Assembly: GCA_039707655.1 (NCBI GenBank) | Contig: CM077675.1 | Span: forward strand, 418,065,162 to 418,129,161 | Source of the DNA: Elymus sibiricus | Taxonomy: Eukaryota > Streptophyta > Magnoliopsida > Poales > Poaceae | DNA: 64,000 nucleotides | Direction: 5' to 3' | Shown here: positions 33,883 to 45,000 of the stretch, piece by piece | Layout of the letters: each line of letters opens with the position of its first letter | Numbering within the stretch: the stretch's first letter is position 1 | Notes under the pieces: model-generated | Told to the model about the DNA's origin: nothing | Databases searched by the model: none | Seen by the model: only the letters and a program-made list of their open reading frames with translations | Position numbers and translations under genes: made by a program

Positions 33883-35991
33883 CTATTGCAATGTGGAAGC
33901 ACTCCGTTGCAGCCCTGTCATTGCACTGGCAATCTTGCCATTTGAGTTTCGGATCTGCAAGCTTGCAGTCCTCCTAGTCCTGAGCTTTGGCATGAAGAGG
34001 GTGCTGAGCATTTTGTCAAGGCCTTCGGCGCTGTACTTGACATACTTGCTCGCGCTGATGTCCTGCTCAACGAGCGGCCCGTAGTTCTGCATGAAGCTAC
34101 GATAAACAGGCACTATAGCCTGCACCACAAGGTGGCACACCCTCTGCTGCAGATCCTTATCTGGTATAATCCACGCAGACTGCTTCTGGTACATCTCATC
34201 AAAGCTGGCGTTGAACGATTTGAGCCGCTGCTTCACCAAGTCTCTTGCTGTAGCCTGACCCTTGGAGAACAGGATTAAACCCTCCCTGCTCAACAGGGGC
34301 GCAAGTGTTCCCCAGCTCTCCCTTAGAAACATTGCTGAGTAGTAATCCTTGTACTGCTCATGCTCCCGGAGCCATTCATCACCTAAGATCTCCCCCATCT
34401 TAGTACTCTTCAGGTGCTTGAAGAAGTGCGAGTGAGTGTTCATCATGAAGAGAGATGACAGTGTCTTATCCTCATACGCCTTTGCCCATGTGTCGAAGTT
34501 GGCCTCCAGGGCCTTAACAATACGGTGCACTGCATCGACGAGCATCTTGTCGTTGAACGCCTCCTTGCGCCAGCTGCGGTGGATGGTAAGCACTTGTGTA
34601 AGCACAGACCGATATTGCTCCCCAAGGAGTTGGTTGCAGTACTTGGGGACGAAGGTAACCAGGCCTGGCACTCCACCGTCGGCTGGGGGTGGCATTTTGC
34701 GCTGCAGCTCCACCTGCACCAGCAACTCCTCAAAAATCTCAACAGAACCATCGACCACCCTCTTGACAAGCTCTCTAGTCCTGCTTTGGATCTCTAGGCA
34801 TGCCTTTCCACCAAACAACCGGTTGAAGTCCAATCTGAGCTTACTGAGAGAATCAAACACGTCAAGCAGACGCAGGAGCTTGATGGGGTCCTTCTTGGCG
34901 TCAGCCACGGCGCGGCCAAACTTGAGGAAATCAAGAATTCCAGCGCGCGCCGCAATGTCCGCGAAGCAAGCAGCTGCGGCTTCTGGCCGGCGCTCGAAGA
35001 CAGCAACACAGAGCTTTCGCTCAGCTTCCAATAGGTGGCGCACCGCGAACTCCAAATGCCGGCCCCAGAGCTCGACGCTCGGGCTCAGCGCCTGAGCATC
35101 CTGCGTCTGGTCCTGCAGGTAATCAAGGCCGAGAGCGTGGAGGCTGGCGCTCACCGTGTCCCCACGAGCGTCGGCGTACGCGGCCGTGCAGTAGCTGAGC
35201 CGCCCGTTAGCGGCGAGGCGGTCAAGGGTGAGACCGAGCTTCTGCACGGCGGCGGCGGGGATCCTCGGCGGCGTGATGGAGGCGGCGTGCCTGGACTTGG
35301 AGTTGTCGGGGTCCTCCTGCATGGCGAGCGGGGCAGAGTGCTCGGCGAGGAGGCGGCAGAACTCGGCCTCGAGCACGTCGAGGGCGGCGGTGAGGAGCCC
35401 GGCGTCGAGGCCGGCGGCGGGGACGCCCTTTAGACGGGAGAGCGCCCCGGCGAGGTCGGCCACGAAGCGGGGGTCGGCGAGGCTGCGCTTGCCGAGGTAG
35501 TCGACGATGTCGGCGAGCCAGTCGACGGCGAGGCCGCAGTTGTCGGCGAGGAAGCGGAGCGCCTCCTCGAGGCGGCCGACGAGGGCGAGGTAGCCCGGGA
35601 GGTCCTCCTTGGCGGCGGCCCCGGCGAGGAGCGGCGGCTCGAGGCCGTGCACGGCGTCGAACACCTTGAGGACCGCCGCGGCGGGGCCGACGGCGCGGTC
35701 GATGTTGGGGCCGGCCCCCTCGAGCGCGTCCCGCGGCGCGCGGATCGGGCGCACCCCGGCCTCCGTGGCCGCCAGGCGAGCCTGGATCTCCCCCACCCTG
35801 GCCCCCGTCCGCGCCAGCGCGTGGCTCAGCGCCCGCGACCGCTCCACCCCCGCCCGCAGCGCGCTCCGCGCCGCCTGCAGGCTCGCCATCCGCCTCCGCC
35901 CCTCCTCCGCCGCGTCCCCCTGATCCATCCCCATCCCCCGCCGCCAACACACAACCTCGCCCTCCAAATGCGCGTCGGACAGACCACTCAA
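33883..35991 (-). CDS. EXO70 exocyst subunit, EXO70G-like
   Basis: An intact, intronless frame of 702 codons. EXO70 is the exocyst subunit that tethers secretory vesicles to the plasma membrane by binding phosphoinositides and SEC3/SEC6-type partners. The N-terminus (about 30-110) is helical (ARSALRAGVERSRALSHAL). The EXO70 C-terminal domain fills roughly residues 320-690, with DAKKDPIKLLRLLDVFDSL, LLVQVELQRKMPPPADGG, STKMGEILGDEWLREHEQYK and VYRSFMQNYGPLVEQDISAS. Length, lack of introns and the GPNIDRAVGPAAAVLKVFDA region fit the plant EXO70G branch. The subfamily is inferred from memory. The Met codons at residues 20 and 22 (35934, 35928) are alternative starts; the one followed by DQGDAAEE looks most natural. 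The 5' half is very GC-rich, as is common in grass genes. Its 3'UTR lies at about 33720-33882, and part of it is copied at 38037-38385. Confidence 0.95.
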   Translation of the reverse strand: MSGLSDAHLEGEVVCWRRGMGMDQGDAAEEGRRRMASLQAARSALRAGVERSRALSHALARTGARVGEIQARLAATEAGVRPIRAPRDALEGAGPNIDRAVGPAAAVLKVFDAVHGLEPPLLAGAAAKEDLPGYLALVGRLEEALRFLADNCGLAVDWLADIVDYLGKRSLADPRFVADLAGALSRLKGVPAAGLDAGLLTAALDVLEAEFCRLLAEHSAPLAMQEDPDNSKSRHAASITPPRIPAAAVQKLGLTLDRLAANGRLSYCTAAYADARGDTVSASLHALGLDYLQDQTQDAQALSPSVELWGRHLEFAVRHLLEAERKLCVAVFERRPEAAAACFADIAARAGILDFLKFGRAVADAKKDPIKLLRLLDVFDSLSKLRLDFNRLFGGKACLEIQSRTRELVKRVVDGSVEIFEELLVQVELQRKMPPPADGGVPGLVTFVPKYCNQLLGEQYRSVLTQVLTIHRSWRKEAFNDKMLVDAVHRIVKALEANFDTWAKAYEDKTLSSLFMMNTHSHFFKHLKSTKMGEILGDEWLREHEQYKDYYSAMFLRESWGTLAPLLSREGLILFSKGQATARDLVKQRLKSFNASFDEMYQKQSAWIIPDKDLQQRVCHLVVQAIVPVYRSFMQNYGPLVEQDISASKYVKYSAEGLDKMLSTLFMPKLRTRRTASLQIRNSNGKIASAMTGLQRSASTLQ

Positions 35992-36800
35992 CGCCCACAG
36001 CCGCTAGCAACCTCTGGCTCACGCGAATTCGCGCAGGGAGGAATCAATCTGCCGGCCGGTGAGACCTCGGGGTCCGGTGTCCCTTGCAAGCGGCTGCTTA
36101 CTTATCCGGCGCAGGCAGGGAAAAGGCGGGCGACGGCGACGTGCGCCCGTCCGTCGAGGTGGGTGACGGGCGCTGGGAAGATGGGTGCCGTGCCGTGCGG
36201 GTGCAGGGCAGGGGCAGAGGCAGGGGGAGGGGGGAGAAGAATGGGGGCTGAGGTTTAGGTTGGAAAGGGGGGAGGGAGGCGGAAAAGGGGAGAGAGTTTT
36301 TCGCGACGGAAAAAGGAGAGTCGAAACGGACGGCACGCACCTGACGCACGCGCTCCGGCGTCCGGCGCTCGGCCCGACTCGACTCGGCGGTCCTGGTCTG
36401 GTCCGGTCTGTGGTTGGGGCGTGGGTGGAGTCGAAAAGAAAAAGAAAAATTGTGGGGCTGGCCACGCGGACGGGGGGCAAGGAGCCAAGGAGGCGGCTGG
36501 CTGGCTGCGGCGGGGATAGATAATTGGAACCAGCTCGGCCGGCCGCGCCCCACGCGGCACCGGGTTTTGTTCTCACTTTGGGTCGGGGCCTTTTCCTCCC
36601 GTGGGGCTCTGTTCCGCTCCGCTTTGTTTTGTGGGTGGGGCGGGAGAGACGGACGGCGCGATCCCGCCCGCCTCGCGGCCGTCTTGTTTCCGCTGGCTGG
36701 CGGACACCCGGGTGCCCATCGCCGTTGCTTCCCGGTTCGGGCGAGTGGTTGACCGTATGTTTGCTGTCAGGAGATCCGAGGTTATTCACCACTGTGCGTG
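35992..36800 (-). promoter_or_regulatory. GC-rich 5' region and putative promoter of EXO70
   Basis: The sequence is very rich in G and C with open frames in all directions that look like base-composition artefacts. On the gene strand a pyrimidine-rich leader with 'aacctaaacctcagccccca' (about 36240-36260) is the kind of 5'UTR seen in grass genes. No TATA box can be assigned with confidence. Confidence 0.45.
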
Positions 36801-36905
36801 CGTGCGTCCACCGTCACTTCCCTCTGTTGTTGTACAACTACTAGTACGCTTCCACTGTCACGCACTCACGCCAGGGCCAGGCTCTCTCCGCTGGACGCGC
36901 GCTTG

Positions 36906-36929
36906 GATGGATGGATGGATGGATGGATG
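36906..36929. repeat. (ATGG)n microsatellite
   Basis: Six consecutive tggatgga-type units (gatggatggatggatggatg). Confidence 0.9.
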
Positions 36930-37254
36930 CCCAACGCTTTGTGCGTAGGCCACGGCACCACCCTGAAATCCTCCTTTGTTGGTCGCCCACACGCTGGCAT
37001 GCCTGCCAGCGAGTCGGGTGCACCCGAGCCGCGCACGCCAGTGGAGTTCATGTTCGTATGCGACGGGGCGAGGGAAACGTGACACCGCAAAGGAACGGCG
37101 TGCAAGCAACGCGTATCAGCACCGGAAGCTTCTGTCCCGGCTGAAGCCGTTGCCGTGTTGGCGTACGGTCCATGGGGCGCTTGAATGTGGGTTGGTTGGG
37201 CGTGAGCGTGAGTTCCGCCAGTGGAGTGGAGTGGAGTAAACTTAATTAATGTCC

Positions 37255-37385
37255 GGGCTGGACGGTTGGTGATCGCCATCGGTACCGGCTGACCGCCGAG
37301 CCGTTCATCAGTCAGTGGTACGCCGTTCGCCGGGTCAGGACGTGCCGACTGATACGCGTAGGGTAGTACGTGAGCACGGTTAGTT
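37255..37385. repeat. Segment related to 47240-47345
   Basis: The phrases ggacggttggtgatcgccat, cggtaccggctg and gtacgccgttcgccgggtcagg here match ggttggcgatcaccatcggt, acctgctgccgag and gtacgccgtgcgcaggtgagg there, in the same order. It may be the left part of the larger A/B duplication. Confidence 0.55.
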
Positions 37386-37663
37386 CCAAATAGGGTGATG
37401 GAGCGTGGAACCAAACTGACGAGCGGCGATCAGCTGTCGCATCGAAATTCCTGATTTAGGCTAGCTGTAGTTGACCTTCTGGCGCCCTGCTGTTTCCACA
37501 ATGCGTTGTACTTGCTGGTAAATAAATACTACTGTATACTACTACTAGTACCACCGGTGTTGGACCCTTAGCTGGTTGCCTAATTACGAGGCTGTACCAG
37601 CACATGACCACAACTTTGAGAAACCTATCACGCAATTTTTTTTTAGAAAACCTAGCTAATTAG

Positions 37664-38036
37664 GGCATCTTCAACGCCGACATCCAAACCTCTCACAAGC
37701 GTTCGGACGCCGCCACAAGCTATCCAATGGTATCCACATTTGTCCGGAGACCAATCCTGTAATATGAAGCAAATCAGGGGGCTTTTGCGTGAGTTCGAAG
37801 ACCAGCCACGTAAAACTCAGACACCCCGGGCCCACCCAAAACTGAAGTGGAGGCCTAGCATTTGGAGCTGGCCGCACTGTTTCCGCGGCAACCCCCCCCT
37901 ATCTACCCCGTCCTCTACCATCAGACAGGCGGACAGGCGAATTGCCCATTTGAATGTGGTTTGCGAGAAAACGTACGTCTAGACCAGTTCATGGACCGAT
38001 GGGGTACCGTGTTGGATGACTCACGACGTCCGGACC
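37664..38036. mobile_element. Remnant of a DNA transposon with GGGCATCTTCAACGCCG end
   Basis: It starts taattagggcatcttcaacg, a terminal sequence common in Triticeae and usually paired with cgttggagatgccc. The body (gttcggacgccgcc, gtccggagaccaatcc, ccgtgttggatgactc) fits the same repeat. The right end is missing; the EXO70 fragment begins where it should be. Confidence 0.45.
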
Positions 38037-38385
38037 GCTTCATGCAGAACTATCGGGTGCTTGTTGAGCAGGACATCAGTGCGAGCAAGTATGTGAAGTA
38101 CGGTGCCTAAGGCCTTGATAAAACGCTCGACACCCTTTTCATGCCAAAGCTTAGGACTAGGAGGACTGTGAACTTGTAGCTCAACAACTCAAATGGCAAG
38201 ATTACCGGTGCAAGACACAGTTGCATCAGAGTGCTTCCACATTGTAGTAGCATCATTTGGAAATTTGGAAGGATTCGATGTACAAAGTTGTGCAATAACT
38301 GGATAATCAAGAATGATTTAATTTACCTTGAGTCAGCCTTTGATGACCTCGGTTGTGCGGGGGACATAATAATGGCTCGATGATT
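38037..38385 (+). pseudogene. Inverted partial copy of the EXO70 3' end
   Basis: From ttcatgcagaactat the sequence reads as the last 70 residues of EXO70: VEQDISASKYVKYG, then a TAA stop in place of a Glu codon, GLDKTLDTLFMPKLRTRRTV, a second stop, then a drifted tail. It goes on past the coding end into the 3'UTR (tgtgcaataactggataatc and gtgcgggggacataataatgg), so this was copied as DNA or from an unspliced long transcript. It lies 2 kb upstream of the parent gene in opposite orientation. It has no start of its own and cannot be functional as protein. Confidence 0.9.
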
Positions 38386-39094
38386 AGAGATGCAAACTAC
38401 TCTATGAAGCAACACCACAACAAAAGCATACCGACAAACACGCTTGACACGCTACTTCTGTAAACTCACAACACATAGACCGCAACATTGCATAAGTCAC
38501 CCCCCCCCCCCCTCCTCAACTTGCTGCAACTAGATGAAAGCACACCGACAACTCAGACAACCAAAACCACAATGATAACCAAAAAAATTGAGCACCATCC
38601 ATGAACTCTTAGATGCTTCACGTCCGCGTCACCCTTCTTGTTTTTATTCCTATTGTGCCCCCCCCCCCCCCCTTTATTTCCCTTCAAGAGGCAACAAATT
38701 GTCTTGCCGGTTCTAGGATTATCACCAGCTGCAGCCCATTTAGCAAAGAAATCACGAAACTTGGTGTTGTTGTCGTGAATCAAGTGGCTCCCACGAGCAT
38801 GTGCTAACACACCAACCACATAAACATCATCAACCATATATACCACATGCCCGAGGGACTCCGTGGAATAAAGACAAGAGCATTATCAAGTTCATGCAGG
38901 AAACAACATCCACCACTTCCGTTGACGAAGCTCCTACTTGCTTGATACAAGTTTTTTTAAAACTTCCATATGGGTGTCCTCTGCGCCATCCTCGGGTAAA
39001 ATGATAATTTGCATCTGCTCATAGCACTGTCTGATAAGCAAGCCTCCCTTATCCCTATAAGACGCACGACATGCCTCGATCGATGCCAAGTAAT
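38386..39094. other. Unassigned DNA with two poly-C runs
   Basis: Runs of 12-14 C residues lie at about 38499-38512 and 38657-38670. A minus-strand frame at 38553-38846 contains 'KFRDFFAKWAAAGDNPRTGK' and a Gly-rich stretch, but I do not recognise it. It may be a decayed gene fragment. Confidence 0.4.
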
Positions 39095-41130
39095 AATGAG
39101 CACCCCACTAGACAGATCTGTTGAAGCATTGTTTGCTTCAAAAAGACAAACACCAAAAGGGAACCATGCATGCAGATTATCATCTAGAAAAGGTTATTCA
39201 TCATGACGTTAAAAAAGAATTACTAGTAAAGTTTGTTGAACAAACAAAAACCAAACTGGAAGTTATATATATGAAACGACATACTAGTAATATCATACTA
39301 CTTCACAAAGGACTTCTCTATAATAATGGATGGTTTTGGGTTTTGACAACAAACTACACCCATGTTCTTCTTCTGTGGCACTTTGTTACTTCCTTTCTAA
39401 GCTGAGTGGCATAGCGGTGCCCCTGGGTCCAATTTCATTGAAAGCTAACCATACTAATAGTCGCGAGTACATGTCACCATGATCAACATCAAACAAAAAC
39501 AAAAGTGTCCATATTTTTCTATGTCAACTGGGATAGTCTAATGTCGTGATCAATTCAAAAGTGCATTTTTAGTTCAGTGAAAAATACCACATGCACTTCT
39601 TCACTCACTTGCGGTCTTCCATTTTTAGATAGCTGGCATTTGGCGGCACATTTTACCAAAATAAGTTGCCAATTTTTTTGACTGCGACTTGTGAAAAATC
39701 TTGGTCGACACAGAATTAGCAAAGACTATGAGAAAACGGGTGTCACCGACAAACATCCCCGGTCTATGTGTAGTCCATCCGTCAACAAATATAGGACATT
39801 CTAACTCCTTTTGCTTCGGATGTATATAGATGCATTTTAGTGTATTTGTTCACTCATTTCAGTCTACATGTAATCCATATTAAAATATCTAAAACGTCTT
39901 ATAGGAGTATTTGTTTACGGTGGGGTATCATATAATGCCTTTTAAGTCATGCTATCTTATTTTCATTTGTCTTTGTTTAATCGGATACTATTGGCATCTA
40001 CCAATATGTTTGTGAAGTCAAAAGCTACCAATAAGTACTCTCAATAGACATGAAAACAAGCGACCAAATTTGAAACTGAATTGAAGTGCACGTTCTTGTC
40101 CAACAATCTAAACATGGCCCCACATTTCAACGTGCCGTCAAAGCAAATGATTGTGCATAGGGGATCTAACGCTGCCATTGTTTAACAATAAAACAAAAGA
40201 TAAAGAAAGATTAAGGTGGGGCGGTCCACATATAGACACGGGGCTACCCAAACATGGGGGGCCAAAACATCCACATGCGTGGCACCCCTGCGGCCTGCGC
40301 AGCACTGCACAGTAACACTAGATGGGACAAGATGCAACGGCCAGCTAGCTTTCGTTCGTAGGTTAGAAATGTCAAAAAAAAAAAACCTTTTATATTATGA
40401 GACCGAGGGAGTAGCATCGCATTATTTGTGTTTGAGACTCCAAATCCTTCAACCAAAAAATGATGTTGGCTTCCTTTTCTTTGTGTCACGATGAGCGAAC
40501 ACACAGATGCATGGAATCTGAATTTCCGAAAATCTGACCTGAACACACAGTACTATTTGTTGTGTTATTCGGTGGCTGACCTGACCTGAAAACCTGAATT
40601 TCTGAAGTCAAAATCCCCGGGTCGCGACCGAGCGGATGTCTGGCTCGCCCGCCGCATCGTATCGTTTGGGCCCACAAAGCCGATGATCAGGTGGGCCCCG
40701 GTGTTTTTATGACTTTGTGTCGTGGGGTGTGGGGTCCACTTTGTGCATGCATGGGAATCGGACCCATGGAGCCCAACGGATTGCGGCTACCATGATCCAT
40801 GAGATGCTGTTCTATGCTGTCCATCCGTTCAGCAGCAGAGAAAACCGATAGTATCATTTGTTCCCCGCCAAAAAAAGGGAAAAGAAACCTGTATCTGTGT
40901 ATCAGTTGAGCGGAGGTGGGTCAATATTTAACTAGAGAAGAACGCAGGCGTCCACGCCATGACACGTCCGTGATGCGTCCACTGACCAGCCAACCAGAAT
41001 CATGTCGTCGTTTAAACTCCCGTGCGATTTGGACGTCCCATGGTCCTGGGTGCCCTGCTGCATTGCCATCCGAACCACCTGTACTGATAGAGATAGACGA
41101 CTGCATCACGTAGGTGAACATATATACTCG
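39095..41130. repeat. Duplicated segment, copy A (without the late insertions)
   Basis: Landmarks shared in order with copy B (49750-63990): agatctgttgaagca (39114 and 49766), aacgtgccgtcaaagcaaat (40129 and 50500), ctacccaaacatggggggc (40246 and 51486), gggacaagatgcaacggcca (40324 and 51566), tgatcaggtgggccccggtg (40684 and 58112 with one change), ttgcggctacca (40782 and 58214), and catggtcc...ccgaaccacc (41040 and 58418). Copy A is continuous at the three points where copy B carries insertions. Confidence 0.85.
39786..39925. mobile_element. Decayed Stowaway-type MITE
   Basis: It begins near tccatccgtcaacaaatata and ends near gtatttgtttacggtgggg, imperfect inverted ends of the ctccgt(c/a)aacaaatata type. 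The middle phrase tgtagtccatattaaaatat-like text is typical of a Triticeae Stowaway family. The ends have drifted too far to fix the TA duplication. Confidence 0.55.
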
Positions 41131-41134
41131 CATA

Positions 41135-41865
41135 CCACAAGGAGCGAACAATCTCTGATTTACTTACTACTAGTACTAGCTTAGCCTCTAAGTATAGATA
41201 GTACGTTGTAAAGCTAAAATCATTATATGTCCCGAAGCACCGTGACAAAATACACAGCAAGGAACTAATACTAATTTAAACTACTGCAGACATGGTTGCT
41301 TGCCCTTTTCTACTGGATACCGACTACGGAAGTGTATTATGGACACAGGCATGGCTACTTTGTTTTTTTTTTCTTTTCTTGAAAAGGAGGATGACCCCCC
41401 CGGCTTCTGCATCTGGACGATGCATGCAATCATTTTATTAATTATTCATAAATATCTTATAAAGTAATACATCAATAAGTCTGAAGCCACCATCATGACA
41501 ACATCTGTCGTACTCCTAACTAATAGATGAAGGAGTGCTGAATGTCCGAGATGAATACTAAACAGACCTCGTATCAAAACCTAACATCTAAAGTCAGAGG
41601 GCCTAACCAAGCCTCCTGGTGGGTTTGAGGTCCACACTGGTCCGACTCACTCCAAGAGACCGCCGCCGTCGTCTTTCACCGATCCATCTTTAGAGCAGGT
41701 ACTTTGCTTTTCTCTAGCATCCACTTCAATCTCTTTGCAAGAATTCTTTATTCTGTCTATGATGTAAACAAATAAACCAAAAATCTATAGGATTGAGAAG
41801 AACATGACATTCAAATCTTATGCTTTTTTTACTCCCGTGTTTTTAAAATCATGTGAACCAAAGAG
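41135..41865. other. Unassigned intergenic DNA
   Basis: It contains a T-rich run (41364-41380) and a stretch at 41380-41600 that reads like a decayed retroposon end. I recognise no gene. Confidence 0.4.
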
Positions 41866-42055
41866 GCCCTTACAACATCTACAACCGGATCCCTCGTATC
41901 CCCCTTAAACGCCCGGACAGGTCGTCCGGTCAGTGACCGGTCACGAAATTTCGACCTAGCCGGACCTCTCAAACCGGCCTGAAACGCCCGGGCTGACCGA
42001 CACCCCTCATATCCAGCCCAAATATGGGGGAGCCCGGGCACGCCCGGGCGCGTCC
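41866..42055. mobile_element. DNA-transposon remnant interrupted by the solo LTR
   Basis: The sequence cccttacaacatctacaacc...aacgcccggacaggtcgtccgg...gcccgggcgcgtccgcttg resembles the Triticeae repeat class also seen at 37664. Removing 42061-45997 joins it to acaggcccgacccaccacc, which continues in the same style. Confidence 0.4.
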
Positions 42056-42060
42056 GCTTG

Positions 42061-45000
42061 TGTGACGCCCTGGATTTGTGCTACAGTAATGTATGTGATT
42101 AAGCTACAGTAATCCCACGCTAGTGTTGCCACGTCACCACAATTACTGTTGTTAAGCTCGCGTTGGTTCAAACCCCGTTCAAATTCAAATTTAAAATAAA
42201 GTCAAACGATGAAAGTTTTCAAACATGCAAACTAAAATGTTCGGAGTGTATCAAATAATGCCTAGGTAATTGTTGTGTTGAAACCAACATTTTTGAAATT
42301 GTTTAAGTTCACTAAATTAAAATGAAACTAAAACAGAAAAATAATAAAAGACAGAAAACAAAAAAGGCAAAGCCCCCCCCCCCCCAGCCCAACTGGGCCA
42401 CCGGCCCAGCAGGCCGGCCCACCCCAGCCCTTGGGGCTATAAGCTCCCCCCGAAACCCTAGCAACCGACCCCGTCGCCCCACTTCCCCACCCCGCCCCTC
42501 TCCTCCCCCCCGCAGGAACTGGATCGGGGGAAACCACCCCCTCCCCCGTCGCCCGGCGCCGCCGGCCCTCCCCCGGCACCACCGCGTCGCCCCACCTCGC
42601 CGGTGCCGACCCCCCTTGCCGCCCCGTCGCGCCTCCTCCCCCGAACCGTCACCGTCGCCACTGCATCCCGCCGCCGACCGCCGGCCTCCTCCGCGCCCGC
42701 TGCCAGCCCTGCAACCACTGTGAGCCGCCGCCCCTCGCTAGCTGCTCGTCACGACAACGCCCGCCTGCACGCACGCGTGCCGCCGGCCGCGCTCGCCCCC
42801 TGCGCTCCCGCTGCCCTCTGCCCGCTCGCTCCTCGCGTCCCTGGCCGCGCTCACCGCCCTGGTGCCTCGCCTGGCCCCAGCGCGCGCCCGCGCCCCGCAC
42901 CACCGCGTGCGCCACGCCGCCGCCGCCCCGCTCGCCACTGGCCTCTGCCCCGGCCACGCCCCCCCGCCTTGTGTTTGCCCCTGCCCCTGTCCGCGACCCC
43001 GTGTCGCCGCTTCGGCAACCGCTGGCCGTCGCCGGGCCCTAACCGCCGCCGCCGTGTGCTCGTTCCCCTCCCCTGCCGGCGCCTGGCCGCCGGCGAACCG
43101 CCGGCGAGGCCCTGCCTCCCTTCCCGTGGCCGATCTGGTTTAGTGGGGATTAACACCCCCACTAAACCCCCCTGGCCCAATGACATGGGGGCCCCACGCC
43201 CCCAAAACGATTATAAAAATAATGTTTAAAAAAACTAAAATTGAAAATAATTAATAAGATAATTAATTAGTCGATTAATCTGTTAATTGACCTAATTAAA
43301 CTGATTAGGTTAATTAATGTTTCTGTTAAGTTTATTGAGAATGACATGTGGGCTCAGGCCACATTAGGACTAATTAATCTGTTTAATTAAAACTGTTAGC
43401 TAAATTAAGTTAAACAGTGTATGACAGGTGGGTCCCACCACATTAATTAATTATTAAACCTAATTAAAACCGTGTCAATGACAGGCGGGGCCCACTGGTC
43501 AGTTTGACCAGTCAATTGGCCCTGTTGACTGCTGATGTCAGCATGACATCATGCTGATGTCGTAAAGAATTATTGAATTAAAATAATCTGTTTTAATTTC
43601 TGGATATTAATAAAACTTTAAAAATTAATATAAAATAATCCGTAACTCGGATGAAAATAATTTATACATGAAAGTTGATCAGAAAAATCCCACGAACCCG
43701 AATACGCTGTCCGTTAGTCTGTCACATACCCCTAGCATAGCAAACATGGGACTTTTCCATCGGTTTCATCTGTCCGGTAGTAGCCCGAGACCCGAAAAAT
43801 ATCGTCAGATATTCTTCCGATCCGTCTGCGACGTGTAATACTGCGTTAGTGCATGCCTAGCCCTGCATATTGTCATGTCATGCATCGTGATGCATTTGTC
43901 TGCTTTATATTTATTGTTTCTTCCCCCCTCTTCTTACCGGTAGACCCCGAGACTGACGGTGCTGTCGGGTACGACTACGCCGTTGACGATCAGCCTTTTG
44001 CCGCAGAGCAGCAAGGCAAGCAACCCCCCTTGAGCATTCCGATATCGCCCATTCCTTTCCCTCTTATTCTTGCATTAGATTTTGCTACTGTATTAGTTAG
44101 CTCCTATTCTGATGCATAGCCTGCTTTTGATAAACTGCTACCATACCTGCAATCATATCAACTGTTTAGTATAGGTTGATCAGTGAATCCCCTGAGACCC
44201 CCCTTAGTCCCAGTTGCCCCTGCTTCTTCATCGACGACTCGACGACTCGAAGACCCGAAGACTCGGTCAACCGACCGACGAGCCAGGCCCCTCACATCAC
44301 CGTACACCCCTTAAGTATGGCACTGCAGAGCTACTATCGAGTGCCGAGGGTGATACCTCACTTAGCACTCCCGATGTTAATTCTGTAGTGTAGCTAATCG
44401 GTCGTGGGTATCGAGGGTGATTCCTCCTTCCCATTTATCGATAGCGACTCTTGTCATACACATACCTCGAGTGGGATCCATCGAGGGTGATTCCTCGGAT
44501 ATCCACTTGGTGTATAAACACACAGTTACTTCAACTTGACTTTGTTTACATGTGAAAGACGGGACTGGAGGGACAGGCGGTATCACCCTGGTTGAGGTGG
44601 ACCTGAGTTCCCGACAGTCTTGAGACGGGTCGGCCCCAAGGGTACCCGTGTGAAAGATGTGGTGGGATGCGCCGGTAAGGCATCCAAAAGGTTATGTTGA
44701 GGCATGGACGGGCAAGAGAGGCCCTTGCCACACACCCTCAAGACGGGGTGACGGGACCGCACTTTATGGGTCGCGATTGCCCCGCATTAATAAAATGCTA
44801 ATGGGTTGGGTATTTGATCTGAGTTGGGTCGTTGGCCTTTTTACGCACCAAACCATCGCGTGGGAGAAGTTATGGGTACTTAGCGTCGTTGTATCAGCCA
44901 AAGCTCTTCGGACGTCAGCAATGGAGCGGCGCGCGCCGGATTGGACTGGACGGTGCAGCTCTTGGACTGGAGTGTACTAGGTCTGCTTCCGGCCGCCCAC

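Noticed and set aside
35222..36022. 266-codon minus-strand open frame overlapping the EXO70 5' half
   Set aside because: It is another frame of the very GC-rich EXO70 coding region, made of Arg/Gly/Pro runs with no domain. EXO70 itself explains the sequence.
36019..37414. Several long open frames on both strands upstream of EXO70
   Set aside because: They overlap each other in all frames, are Pro/Arg/Ser-rich and reflect GC content; no domain or plausible start context is visible.
42322..43229. Pro/Arg-rich plus-strand frames as a host gene
   Set aside because: They lie wholly inside a solo LTR with clear ends and target duplication; frames on both strands are equally long, pointing to base composition.
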